In this document: piece by piece, positions 43,637-54,777 of the stretch
How positions within the stretch are numbered: the stretch's first letter is position 1
Layout: each line of letters begins with the position of its first letter
Source: Ustulina deusta
Taxonomy: Eukaryota > Ascomycota > Sordariomycetes > Xylariales > Xylariaceae
Direction: 5' to 3'
Length of the DNA stretch: 64,000 bases
Assembly (NCBI GenBank): GCA_023159155.1
Contig: JAJNNX010000040.1
Location: 310,001 to 374,000, forward strand
Program-made: the position numbers and the translations under genes
The notes under the pieces: generated by a model
What the model saw: the letters and a program-made list of their open reading frames with translations, nothing else
Told to the model about the DNA's origin: nothing
The model's database searches: none

Positions 43637-45006
43637 CTAACCGCTAGGGTTGTCGTTGAAGGCAATCGAGTTGATGGTGCCGCTGGGGACGCCACTAAGA
43701 GCACCAGTGGTACCGATGGAAGCGATATAAGCGCAGAGAGTCTGTGGAGCCTTGAAACCCTCGAGACCCAGCAGGTAGGCGCCGAGGCCGGCGACGTGGG
43801 GCGTGGCCATAGAGGTGCCAGAAATGGTGTTCTGCATGAATAACGGGCATTAGTGTCTGGAAACCCGAAAGTAAGGGGGGGGGGGGGGGGGGGGGGGTTA
43901 GAGTTGGTCACACTCACAGTGCCTCCGTTGTTCCAGGTTGAGAGGACATCCTGCCCGGGGGCGAAGACGTCGACGACGGAACCATAGTTCGAGAACGAAG
44001 CGCGAGCATCAGCCGAGGTGGTGGCGCCAACGGTACAAACCTGGGGCTCGCCGGCGGGCGATGTCGTGGAAGCATCGGTGTTACTGTTACCGGCGGCCAC
44101 GGCAAGGAAGACACCAGCACTGATCATGGCGCGGGCGGCGCTGTTAATAGCTGTCGAGGAGCTGCCACCCAGCGACATGTTTGCTACGGCGCCGTTAGGG
44201 CAGCTTCGAGTGGCCACGTCCGACGTCACGTAGTTCATGCCAGCCACGACGCCTGAGGTCGTTCCAGATCCAGCTGCGTTTAGCACCTTGACGGCGTACA
44301 GCTGTGTCTGCTTCGCCACACCGTACGTCTTGGAGCCCACGGTGCCTGCCACGTGGGTACCGTGGCCATTGCCATCCGAGTTAGAGGTGTCGGCATAATT
44401 GGCGAGCCAGGTGGCGCGACCTTCAAATTCCTTGGACGATATTGTCAGTGCGGGGAATTATTGATATTTAATCTGGGAACTACGTACTGAGTGGGCAGTG
44501 TAGATGCCGGTATCGACAATATATGCGCAGGTTCCGGCACCGGCAGTGCTGTCGTAGACGTAGCCGCTCGCAGAGACGCTGTGGTGGGAGACGCGGGCCA
44601 ATCCCCAAGTGGAGCCGGACTGCGTGACGTACGCATTGATGCTCATGATGGAGTCTTGCTCGATAAACTCGACCTATCAAATTACCCTTCAGTCAACGAT
44701 TATCGTGACGGGACGGGCGCTTGTCAAACTTACGTCAGGGTGGCTCTGTAGAGTCTCAATCTCCTCTGGGGTGAGAGCGCTCGCGAAGCCTTTGAACCCC
44801 GGGACGTTATAGACGTGGTCAGGCTCAGCGGCCATGGTAGTGTGAAGAGAATCGTCGACGGCATTGTCGTACATCTTGACGATATACTTGCCCTCGACCA
44901 GATTGTCACCGGTGCTACGCGGTACGTGGAGAGGTGCAGGCGAAGAACGCCTAGAAGGGGCCGCGAGGGCCAAAGGCACCAAGGTCAGGAGGGTAGTGAA
45001 ACGCAT
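43637..45006 (-). CDS. Secreted proteinase K-like subtilisin (S8A)
   Basis: Four exons on the minus strand: 45006-44734, 44673-44488, 44430-43918 and 43831-43637, all in phase 0; 388 residues. It has a signal peptide (MRFTTLLTLVPLALAAPS) and an I9 propeptide inhibitor (GKYIVKMY... to VEFIEQDSIMSI, about residues 37-97). The peptidase domain carries Asp in YIVDTGIY, His in GNGHGTHVAG and Ser in GTSMATPHVAG; the oxyanion Asn lies in LAVAAGNSN. Cys residues fit the proteinase K disulfide pattern. It degrades extracellular protein; such enzymes serve nutrition and sometimes host or nematode penetration. The last intron holds a run of 23 G on the plus strand (C on the coding strand). A longer frame that reads through this intron is not the gene. 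Confidence 0.94.
43875..43897. repeat. G23 homopolymer inside the last subtilase intron
   Basis: Twenty-three consecutive G on the plus strand (C on the transcribed message) occupy a quarter of the 86-nt intron, between donor and branch region. Confidence 0.9.
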
Positions 45007-48000
45007 GTTGGTAGCTTCGGGAGATTACGGGCCAAGGATGCGGATGGTGGAAAGGGGCTTCCCGAATGTGTTCTGCTAGAGCAAAATTCCAACATCCTCG
45101 ACGACATCGCGACTATTTATTTTCAGGAGAAGCTCAAGTTCGCGAAGCTCTTCTTCCTCGTAAGGTACTGTGGGATCCTCAGTTCTAATTGACCTTCCGG
45201 ACAAGGAAGCTCGCAATGCCTGATGCCTGCCCCTCGAGAGAGTCTCATCTGTCCAGCAGGGTCCTTGACGATGTTACTTGAAGTCGCAGCCATCTGGTGC
45301 TGTTCGTTAGATAGTTAGGACGACATGCAGCCGCGCGGAGCGTCTTATCTAAGACCCCAGTTCAAACAGAGCCTTGTTGACCACAGGGTACTGCTTGATA
45401 TCGGTCAATATCCATGCATGGACCCCTGACTGCCCCATCATCTACCGTGCGACCGCATCGACTATTGGCGATGACATCTTCGAATGACTTCTGTGCCAAG
45501 CTCTTGGTACCACTGGGTCGTCTTGCTGGAGAGTGCAGTTATTGGCCGAAGCCGCCCTGGGAAGAACCGTGTAGAAGTAGTTATCGTTTGTCATCGCTAG
45601 CGAAAGATAGGCATATGGTATTAGCTTCCTATCCCGAGCAGCGCCGCGCTGGTGAAATACGTGTATCATCCTTGGCACGCCAAATTCTATCATGACGTCG
45701 CATCTGCTTAGCAGCTACCTAGCTCTGTTGCGGTCGAGCTCGTCAGCGCTGCCAATAACGGCCCCGTGTCTCGTGGTGTCCGCCTTGACGATCGCCTTCC
45801 TAATCAAGTAATTAATTACTCGACTAAAATATCGGCAAGAGCCGATGAGGTAGGAACCTTACCAAATGATCAGTCAAGCTTTGGAGACAGGGTCTATATA
45901 TAGGGTACTTTCCCCAGATCACTGGGCTCTGGATGACTCAGGCTTTTGATGTTGCATTAGAAATGCTGCACTGTTACGTGCGCTTAGACATGAATTCTAC
46001 GAACGGACTTGTTGATGGTAACAAGAGATATTATTCACAGAATTTATGGTAGTCATGGCAAGCTGCTTTAGGTATGTAGCCTACAAGAGATTCGCGAAGT
46101 ATTCCACCGCCTGTTGGTGTGCTCTTCATATATTCGCTGTATCCACGTGCCGATATATAATAAGTAAGCCGTGATATAGGTAGACCAACCCACTTACTTA
46201 CATGACAGCCATATTTGCCAAGCACTACAAACCCCCCATCCCATACAGTGAAGAAGAGGAGTAACGACAAGGAGTTCATACTAGGGTGTAGTCTAGTAGA
46301 CTGCTTTCTATCTGTAAGACACGCCAGGGTCACAAATGGCAGCGTTGGAGTCAGGTAAGTATTGATGCGCCATTCTGTTACTCTACCCGAAGATAAAGAA
46401 AGGGTGTGCTCGATGTCGCATACTACATGTCCTACTGTACATCTACAGGTGTTGTCTATTCAAACATGCTCACTCATTACTCCTCTTTGCCAAGTGATAA
46501 TGACCCAGGTTCTTAAGTCGAAGCTCGTTTAGACATCACTAATGTAGCCTCGCTCTGCAGCCACGCACCTTGCTACTACTCCAATGTACCATTGCGTTTC
46601 TTGGACACATAACCCGGACCGATATTACGACATGCACATGATATACGAGCACATCTAGAGTAGTCTAGGTCGAAGTCAGCCTTACTGAATAAGGATGCCG
46701 AGTCGCCGCGTCTGCGAAAGCCGGATTCTCTCTCCTCATCGCGCAATTTTGCGCATATTGTGGAGGTTAGGTAGTGGGCACATAGCCCATATCCCCTAGT
46801 TACGTGCAGTTACGATGTTTCTTTGTTAGCTAAATTGACAACGTGGTAATTCCGTCTTCGAGGTTAATGCCTTCTTATGTAGTACTTACCTACTTGCGCA
46901 TATGTATCGGGGATCATATCCGGGAGCGCGTGCCATCGCAATTCATACTGAGGGAGTGGCATTGACCCAGCTTCTTAGCTTCTACACATGAAAACAGTAT
47001 GATATTCACACGTGAACTACTCAGGTATTATGATTAATGTTTTATAGATTTGATGACAAGAAACACCCTCTTATCAAGCCTCGAGAGGAACTATCAAAGT
47101 GAAATAGATGCCGGTGCACATCAGTCATCGTATTTTGTAAACTTGCAGCCACCTACATAATATTCATAATGAGACAACAATCCTCTCACAACACGCTGGT
47201 GTGTCTGAGAGCACAACGGCCTTACCTATCCGGGAGTGCTCGTAGATGCAGTAGGCGTCTGGAACCTACCTGGACTATAGAGGTAGCCATTGGGTCCCAC
47301 GCAATCAACCTGGTTACATTTTACCCCCCACCTTTAGAGCTTGTGGGGGTTTCCCCTCTCATAAACATACCCGCTCAGCCATCTTCAATGACAATGACAC
47401 CAAACTACCCAATTAACGTGTCTCGGAGATTCCCGAAGACCTGTTCTGTGTGAACAGCCATGACTATGCTCGAGTACAAGTCTAGCAACCTGGACATGTT
47501 TTTAATATTCAGGTTCAGGATGGCCAGTTAGAAGTCCAAGCGCTCTAGCTGTTGAGCTACATTCGTGTGGTATTTGAAGCGGGATGTCCACATTGTATAT
47601 CAACCCGAAAGTGTGTCCCACAGCACTCAATGGCAGGACTGAACCCTCGGACTTATATGGCACGTCGGCAGGCAGCAAACCCGGTTTGTATCCAGTAGAC
47701 TATGCATTAGATGGGGTACTGGTGGGTCCCCGGCGGTAGGAGAATAAGAGGAGTCGTCCAAGCTCGAAGCGATTGTCTTTAGCTTTAAGTTGGTCTCCTC
47801 TCTACCGCCGTTCAAATCCTCCCCCGGTCCCCTTCTCAACACACGCAAAAGGGAAGCAATTACCCAGATGAGACTTCGACCTTTCTAGTTATCCCGAAGA
47901 CCTGATTTAGGGCCAACAGTCTCTAGCCCAGTAATGAGTAGCCTTCGAGTTCTAGTTAGCTAGTCCAGCGGGTTAAGGCGAAGCAGAACATTGATGGTGT

Positions 48001-48176
48001 AAGAGAATTGAGAGACGGCCGGGACCATGAGCTCTGCACCTATATAATCGCAATTATGTTCTGCTTTACGACTACAAGAAATGGGATCATAGACTTTTGA
48101 TGGGGCAATAGAAATCTAGATTTCAAGGTCCATATCCACACCGGTATAACCTCGGCCACATGGATATCTGTTATAT
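45007..48176. other. Gene-poor interval between subtilase and MCT transporter genes
   Basis: About 3.2 kb with no supportable protein gene. The part next to 45007 is the subtilase promoter. A tRNA-like fragment is noted at about 47527-47572 on the minus strand. Confidence 0.45.
47527..47572 (-). pseudogene. tRNA-like relic (D arm plus TTCTAA anticodon-loop-like stretch)
   Basis: On the minus strand a box A-like TAGCTCAACAG with a GCTC/GAGC D stem is followed by GGACTTCTAAC, similar to a tRNA-Arg(UCU) anticodon loop. The anticodon stem is one base too long and does not pair, and no box B or matching acceptor 3' strand follows. If real, it is a decayed fragment. Confidence 0.25.
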
Positions 48177-49749
48177 TCAGACCTTCGCAAAAAAGTTCCT
48201 GTTGGCGCGGAATCGAACTAGCTCAACAAAACCCGCCGCACCAAGAGCCAAAGAGCCAGCATAAAACATAGCAGGACGATAAGCCTGAAAGCCCGCCTCT
48301 TGTCCACCGTAGGCATCGAGCAAGTATCCTGCAATAGGGGCTCCCTAGGCACATGCAGTGAGTAACACGTCTTTGAACTTGGATCTTTCTTTGTCTTACC
48401 AAAAGATAGCCACCACTCCAGCTTGTCACGATCATGCCCATGGCAACTGTAACCCTCGCTGACCCAAAACAGTTACCTACCACTGTGGGCATAGTGGAAA
48501 AGAATCCTCCGTTCGCCATTCCGTTCACAATACTAAATACTGTGAGCGGGGCTAGAGTCGTAGATACTGGCCAGACAGCGAGCATGCTAATTGCCGCCAG
48601 GCTGAGAGCGAGGAATAGAGCGTTAAGGGGACCGATCTTGTCACACAGTATACCACTAAAGATTCTTCCCACGGCTGATGCGAAGTTGAAACCGGCCAAC
48701 AGACCAGCGCCTGTGGCAGAGCTTAGGCCAATAGCATTGGCGAAGAGGGGAATGAAGAATGGAGGGACAAGAAGAGGGAATGTCCCTATAGCCCCAGCAA
48801 TAAAAACGAAGACAAAGCTGGGGTCTTTAAATAGACGCCTTGAGACCTGTCAGCACATGAATATACAAGCAGATTTCGAGCACCGAACAACATACCATTC
48901 GACAAATCCACCTCTGCGGATAGCCGTGCGCTCTTTCAGGAGCCATGCAGCAGGTAGCCCTGTGGCAATCGTGCTGAGACCAAGAGTTCGAAATGCCCAA
49001 GCAGGGCCAGCGGATCGGATCAGCGGATCAAGTGCTAAGCTAAGTACAGCACCACCAAAGCCACCGCCAGCAAAGACAACACCGTTAGCCAAACCACGCT
49101 TCTTGCTGAAGTATTGCGCCGGCCCGGTTGACGTAACCTGAAACTGCATTAGCACGAAGACCACCACGTCGATATGTGGCACCCCAAAAGCAAGGACTCA
49201 CTATGAATGAAAGTCTGTAGCCAGGTTAGTGAAGGAATGAAGCGATCCAGATCGATCTACTGCTTACCCAAATCCCAGTCCTAACAATACGCCTTCCGTG
49301 ATAAACAGGCCGGGGACGCTTTTCACAGCAAAGCCTGCCAGAATCTCGGCAAGTCCAATGAGGAAAATACCCAGCATGCCGGTATAGCGGACGCCGATCG
49401 TGCGCATGATGCGGGAGTTTAGAATAGCAACAGCCGCGAGCAGCGTGGGACCGAGCGCCCCAACAAAGGACAGTACTGCGGGCGTCGATAGACCCTCTTC
49501 GACCAAGGCACCCTGAATGACTCCCCAGCTATAACTTGTGCCGATTGTCCACCACGACAGAATGGCGCAAGAAGCTACGACAACCCAGCCGTAGCCACCG
49601 TCGGGCACATCCGAGTCGGCTAGGCGCGAGGCTTCCAGCACAGGATCGACGCTTTCATTGTCGCTCTTTGGAGCTTCGATGGGCTCACGTTGCAATACCG
49701 TATGAGATCCTAGCTCGATGGCCGTGGTCGTCGAAGTTGCGGTTGCCAT
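48177..49749 (-). CDS. MFS monocarboxylate-transporter-family protein (MCT/Mch-like)
   Basis: Five exons on the minus strand: 49749-49268, 49214-49202 (13 nt), 49137-48896, 48838-48400 and 48344-48177; 447 residues. The family signature PDGGYGWVVV opens the first membrane segment; others follow as ILSWWTIGTSYSWGVIQ, FVGALGPTLLAAVAIL and so on to about 12. The 13-nt microexon supplies A-CTT-TCA-TTC-ATA so that GLGFG continues to LSFI-VTSTGPAQYFSKKRGLANG, the conserved loop. The later blocks are FNFASAVGRIFSGILCDKIGPLN and NGMANGGFFSTMPTVVGNCFG. Relatives move monocarboxylates or riboflavin (Mch5); the substrate here is unknown. A second in-frame ATG seven codons upstream (49770) is possible. 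It is probably at the plasma membrane. Confidence 0.88.
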
Positions 49750-52700
49750 CGTCAAGCGCGAAGAGTGCAAAGCGTGTCAAGAAGTTTTGCGTAGACTCTT
49801 CAACCCAGCTGTTTCTCGAGTCTTCAAGGGTCCGAATTAGAATGGATATATCAGAAACCGATCCCGATATCCTTGGATTTCTTTCCGTTTAAATTCCTTC
49901 GAACATCGTGAGCCCGCCGACCGTTGCTCATTGAACTTAAAACTACCCAGGCGCAACCCACTTTAAGGGCGTGCGATGACAGCCCGTTATCTAGCTGTTG
50001 GTTAAAACCTTGTAAAAAAAACAGCCACCGATTATAAAGCCACGCTTATACCCGGTAAGCGAAAAATCCCTCATCTTTTTTTTTCAATGATCACCTTTAT
50101 CCCCTTAGAAGTCGTCGTTGTAGTATACGTAAACCACCAACTGTTGAACTCGTGGAAAAGGGGAGACCCATTTATATTAAATGCCTACTTCGGTATTTAA
50201 TGACACAATACGTAATTGTGGACGTTGCATTGGATTGGTGGGTCGACGTTACATTATGCATCGCCCTGTTTTTAGGCTTATTAATAATACATCAGCTAGG
50301 TGCAGTAGTAACAGGCAAATCCCGAATGCCCTAGAAAGGTAAATTCTTCTCACATGCCACGGAAAGAAATGCCTTCGACGTTGGCGATGTCGCAGTTGGC
50401 GGTGCGGGGCTATTTCCTAGGGGAACAGCTTTGTGTCTGTGCTAATGTCCTGCCTGGTGGTGTTATTCTTGGTCGCAGTTCTTCGGTTGAAGCTCGCTCA
50501 GACTGAGCGGCTCAGTTACCAATACGCCTCTTGAACGGCATATTACAGACATCTCGACATATTAACCTATTTCTGCTACCTGCTCAGATCAGGCAAAGAA
50601 CGCACTCTCTATGACGGGCCGTGGTATAGATCAACTGGATATCTATGTTTTCCTCACCCGGTCTTCTCACATCCCTCGTTACGTAATACCTTTCTCACCC
50701 ATGAGGAACGGGGTTCTGGCGTGGGGTGATTGGCCAAAGCATTTACGGAATTGCTATGATATAGCAAGGAAGCGTGTGATCAAGTCTTTCATTTTACGGG
50801 AATTTGATGTCACAGAGAGCTACTACACCTCTCCAGACTCAACAGCGAAAGTTGGCCCAACAAATACACAAAAAGCGCAATATCATTAAGAGCGGCTAGG
50901 TTGGAGCTAAGCTATCTGGTACCTGGTCATTGATGGGTTGCTCTTCTTCATAGTGAGAGAAGGAAACCTGGTGGTGACGCAAAACTTTCTTGTTTCAGCT
51001 GTGACACGCCTCGCCAACTTCGCTTTAACAGCACCGAAGATGAATGTGGGTGTATTAATCAACTTGATGATGGCATATGCTAGGCTGCTGTCCCACCTAT
51101 GTATCAACCGTAAGACCGCCCTGAGTTGGTTGCGGCTTGCTGATAGTTCTCTAGACGCCTAAATGATCCTTGGGGTGCTTCATGTCATCACAGCTGCATT
51201 TTTCTTTCTAACCGGCCCCCCGGCCTCCCTTTTTGGGGGCGTTTCTCTAAGCCCTTTTCCCATTATTTTTTCGTGGCGGATTACCAATCTGTATTTATAG
51301 TGAAACAACCGTTTTGTATCATTTCAGAGAAATTTTGTTCAAAAAAAACAGAGAAAAAAGGTGCACGTCGGAAACAACCCCCAAATCAGAATGTATAGAA
51401 TATTCCCCTTAGCGACTGATTAACAGCCACTCGGATCAAAAGTTGACGATTAATCAAACCTTGAGGGGTGGCCGAAAATTTATGGGGATGCTCCAGGTCG
51501 TAGCCATCAATCACTGTTCGTTAATATCTTAATCACCGTTCTTCAGAACCTGGCGTAGGAAACACCTATGTCAATCGTCTAGGCTAGTGAGCCAAATTAC
51601 CAACCTGAGGACAGCTTTGAGATCATTAAGAGGGCTTGCTTCGTAATGAAGTGTAGCGAATATGCAGGGGTATGAGGTTAGATAGCGGGTAATGAAAGGT
51701 TCTCCCCAGAGTGAAGATGAGTCACTGTTGGGTCAAGAATGGGTAGCTTGTTGGTTGAAGTCCCATATGTGACTTCGGGTTCAATGGAATTGATTCCTGA
51801 ACGCCACTTATTAAGTTACGAACATTCAAACCATTATACCTACACATACAATACTTACTATAATTACCCATCGGGGTACCAGTCGTTCTCTAGCGACCTT
51901 GGTAGCACCTAACACGGTGAGTGCGATTGAAGCGCTGGACTATATAAACTAAAAGTCGAGGACCTTTGGATGGACTGGCATTATCTAACTATTTGTTATA
52001 TGATTGGATATGCGATGTTTACCTTTGTTCATATTTAGAGGTCCTGAATTCGCTATCACTTCCTTGGATAAGGAGAAATTCATGTTTAACTAGTCTTTTT
52101 CGCCTTTTCGGACCTATTAGCTATGCTATTGTCTAACAATTACAACAATAAACTAACAGAGGCCCTAGGCTCAAAAATTATCTTCGCGATAGCCAAACAG
52201 GGGTTGTAAACGATAAAATACCAGTAACCTCTCGAGGCGCCTCTTTGAAGCGGTTGCTTGCATCATCCTTTAGAATGAGATTCTGTTTTATAAGCCTTCC
52301 ACGGAACTGTGACGTATTTAGGATGGTGCGACATGTGATCTTGGTCATAGATATTAGTTGGTGGATTATTCTACTTCACTCGATTCGTACCTAACTTGTA
52401 AGTCGAATGGAATCCGAGAAAGTTTACTGCTCAAAAGTTACACATATGTTATTCAATATCCTAAACTACTGAGATTGGTAAGCAGTGAGCCTCGTTTCTA
52501 CATAGCTGAGTATTCGGAATAAGATCTTTATGATACACATCTCTTATGGTGTATCGAAAGCAACAAGTGGGATGAGTGATGAGTAAGCCTCCCGGTCATT
52601 TATAGCATTTGCGAATACGATTCCTAGTAGCAGCAATTCATATACGGAGCGGGTGAATGTTAGTCCGTAATCGCACATATTTTGTTGTAGTCGAGGAACT

Positions 52701-54777
52701 TGTACAGTTTAATCAATATAGACCATCTAGGCCTACTCACGAGGTCGCTGTGACAGGTCATTCGCTCGATTCTCTCGTTGCAGGGAAATAATGCAGTGTA
52801 ACTGAGCTAGATAGTTTGCTAGGTTGCGGTGAAAGAACAAATGTCTGGTGAAGAGCTTGATGGCTATGGTAGCACTGTTTACATCTGGTCTCTTTAAAGT
52901 GCAACCTGCATGCGCAAACCCTTCATCAAACAACCAGCTTGATCCGATCTTCTCCTAAACTATATTTAACACCGGGAAGATGAATACCATCGCGATGTGA
53001 AACAGACCATCTTTGGTGTTTTCAATTTCTCGAGCAAGGTGAGACTGTATGTTGAAATGAAGTCATAGTACTACATAGTAGGTAGGCTGGCACTTACCCC
53101 CTCACTACTACAGGGTGGCAAGATAAAACAGAGACATCTTTGTTACCAAGTACAGTAATTCTATACATATGTAGGTAGTCGCTTATTTAAAGTTTTGTAA
53201 AGTACACCTGGGTACACAAGAGCAGAGAGGCTCGCTTTCCTGTGAGTCGTGTACTTAATCTGACTTGGTAGGTACCTATCTCTCGTTACTTAATTAGGAT
53301 AAGCTCATGGCCCCTACGGCTTGGCACAGCAGCACAACATTCTATGCTGTACCTTAGCCTACCAACAAACCTAGGCCAAGACCTATAAACATCAACCAAA
53401 AAACGTTAACCTTACATGAACATCATCCATTCTTTTTTGTTCTTTTTCCTCACAATGCTATATAGATACTGGATATTTTAAGATCGCCAAAATGGGTCCA
53501 GCAATGCAAATTCAAAATCAATTATGTGAAGGTACGGCGGTTATATTTGTGGCATCAGCATTTTCTCGTGTTCGCTCCACCCCCGGCAACTCGGCTTGCT
53601 AGTGTAGCTGGAATGTTTGGTACCGGCAGACTTGATGCTTGACTGGATTGGGATAGGTATTGTGAGGGAGGCTGTGTACGATACCCGCACCACATCCAAC
53701 TTCGTAGGTACCTACACATATGTATACACATCACGTCGAAGTCCATTCAATTGCACTGCCTCACCAATGCTCATCATAACCTGCATTTAATAAGCATCCT
53801 GCACCACTCATAACATTCTAAGCAGCCTAATCCCACACAAAAAAATTAGGGCTATCAACAGACACACAGCGGCAGCTCTCATGCGTGATAGGTACCATCT
53901 TTGTCCTTGAAGTTGATATGCGACTATATCATCGTTGTGGTAGATACTATACGAGTAGGTAGGTAAAATATCACCCAGCTTCAGTGGAGTTTTGTAAGTA
54001 ATGGGTGGTCTTGTCCTGATTGAGTAGGTCAACTAGGTACGTATGATGTCCAATCTTGTTATCCGGCTGCCTGGGAGTGAGTGAGTAGGACGCTATTTTG
54101 CACCAGTAATACCCCCAAGTAGACTATGCCTAAGTACCTATACCTACCACGGGTACTCCCCGTACAGTACCCGCCCATCCGTCTGACTGGATTTGGAAGC
54201 CTTGCTGTGTGATGCGGTCACTAGACCAGCTGGGTCCAGCGTTCCCTTCGATGAGATCGCTCTCGCCTCTCCTTGTATGGTCGCCACGCCATACTGAAAC
54301 AGGCTGTTACTACGACATTTGCAGCGTCAGGTATGCCGCCTCTCCCGGCCCTTCTCAACACTAAACCACCGCACATCCCTTCCTGCGGACCAAAACCACC
54401 ACCACCATCTTCTCTCCTAATAATGCCATAGGGCAGGTTTCATTCGCTTCTCCTACATTTCCTGCCGTGGCCTCGCAACATTCGATCTCCGCTAGTACTC
54501 GCTTACCGTCGATACCGCTTTCAACGCGACGAGTCGGTCTTCCGCCGTTTCCGGTTCCGTTTCCGTCGCCCGATCCGCCGTGCCGCGCTGCGCCGTCGCT
54601 TTGATGCGCCTCGAGGGATAGATAGATGGTGCACTTGGCAACGACGTCAGTTGTATCGTAGGCCGAAGACTGCAGACTGCATCGGGCCAGCCCTCGTTTT
54701 GCACACGCCCGCCTGCGCGGCTCTTCATCTCCCCGCGCTCGATTTTGCTCTTCATCACCACATAACCCATCTTCGAG
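49750..54777. other. Long interval without supportable genes
   Basis: About 5 kb, A/T-rich in its middle. Short frames at 50611-50889 and 50938-51162 have no homology I recognise. A potential GC-rich hairpin (GCCCCC...GGGGGC) lies near 51216-51241. The last about 500 bp is pyrimidine-rich and probably the promoter and 5' UTR of the FLC-like gene. Small unrecognised genes could hide here. Confidence 0.4.

Noticed and set aside
43615..44352. Long minus-strand frame ending the subtilase differently
   Set aside because: It reads through the last intron with its C23 run and ends before the active-site Ser block; splicing 43918 to 43831 gives the conserved NTISGTSMATPHVAG.
47790..47850. Possible tRNA 3' half (GTTCAAATCC, box B-like)
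   Set aside because: The bases flanking the loop do not pair and no D arm precedes it.
50611..51162. Two short frames in the 5-kb empty stretch
   Set aside because: No recognisable domain or intron structure; could not be supported as genes.
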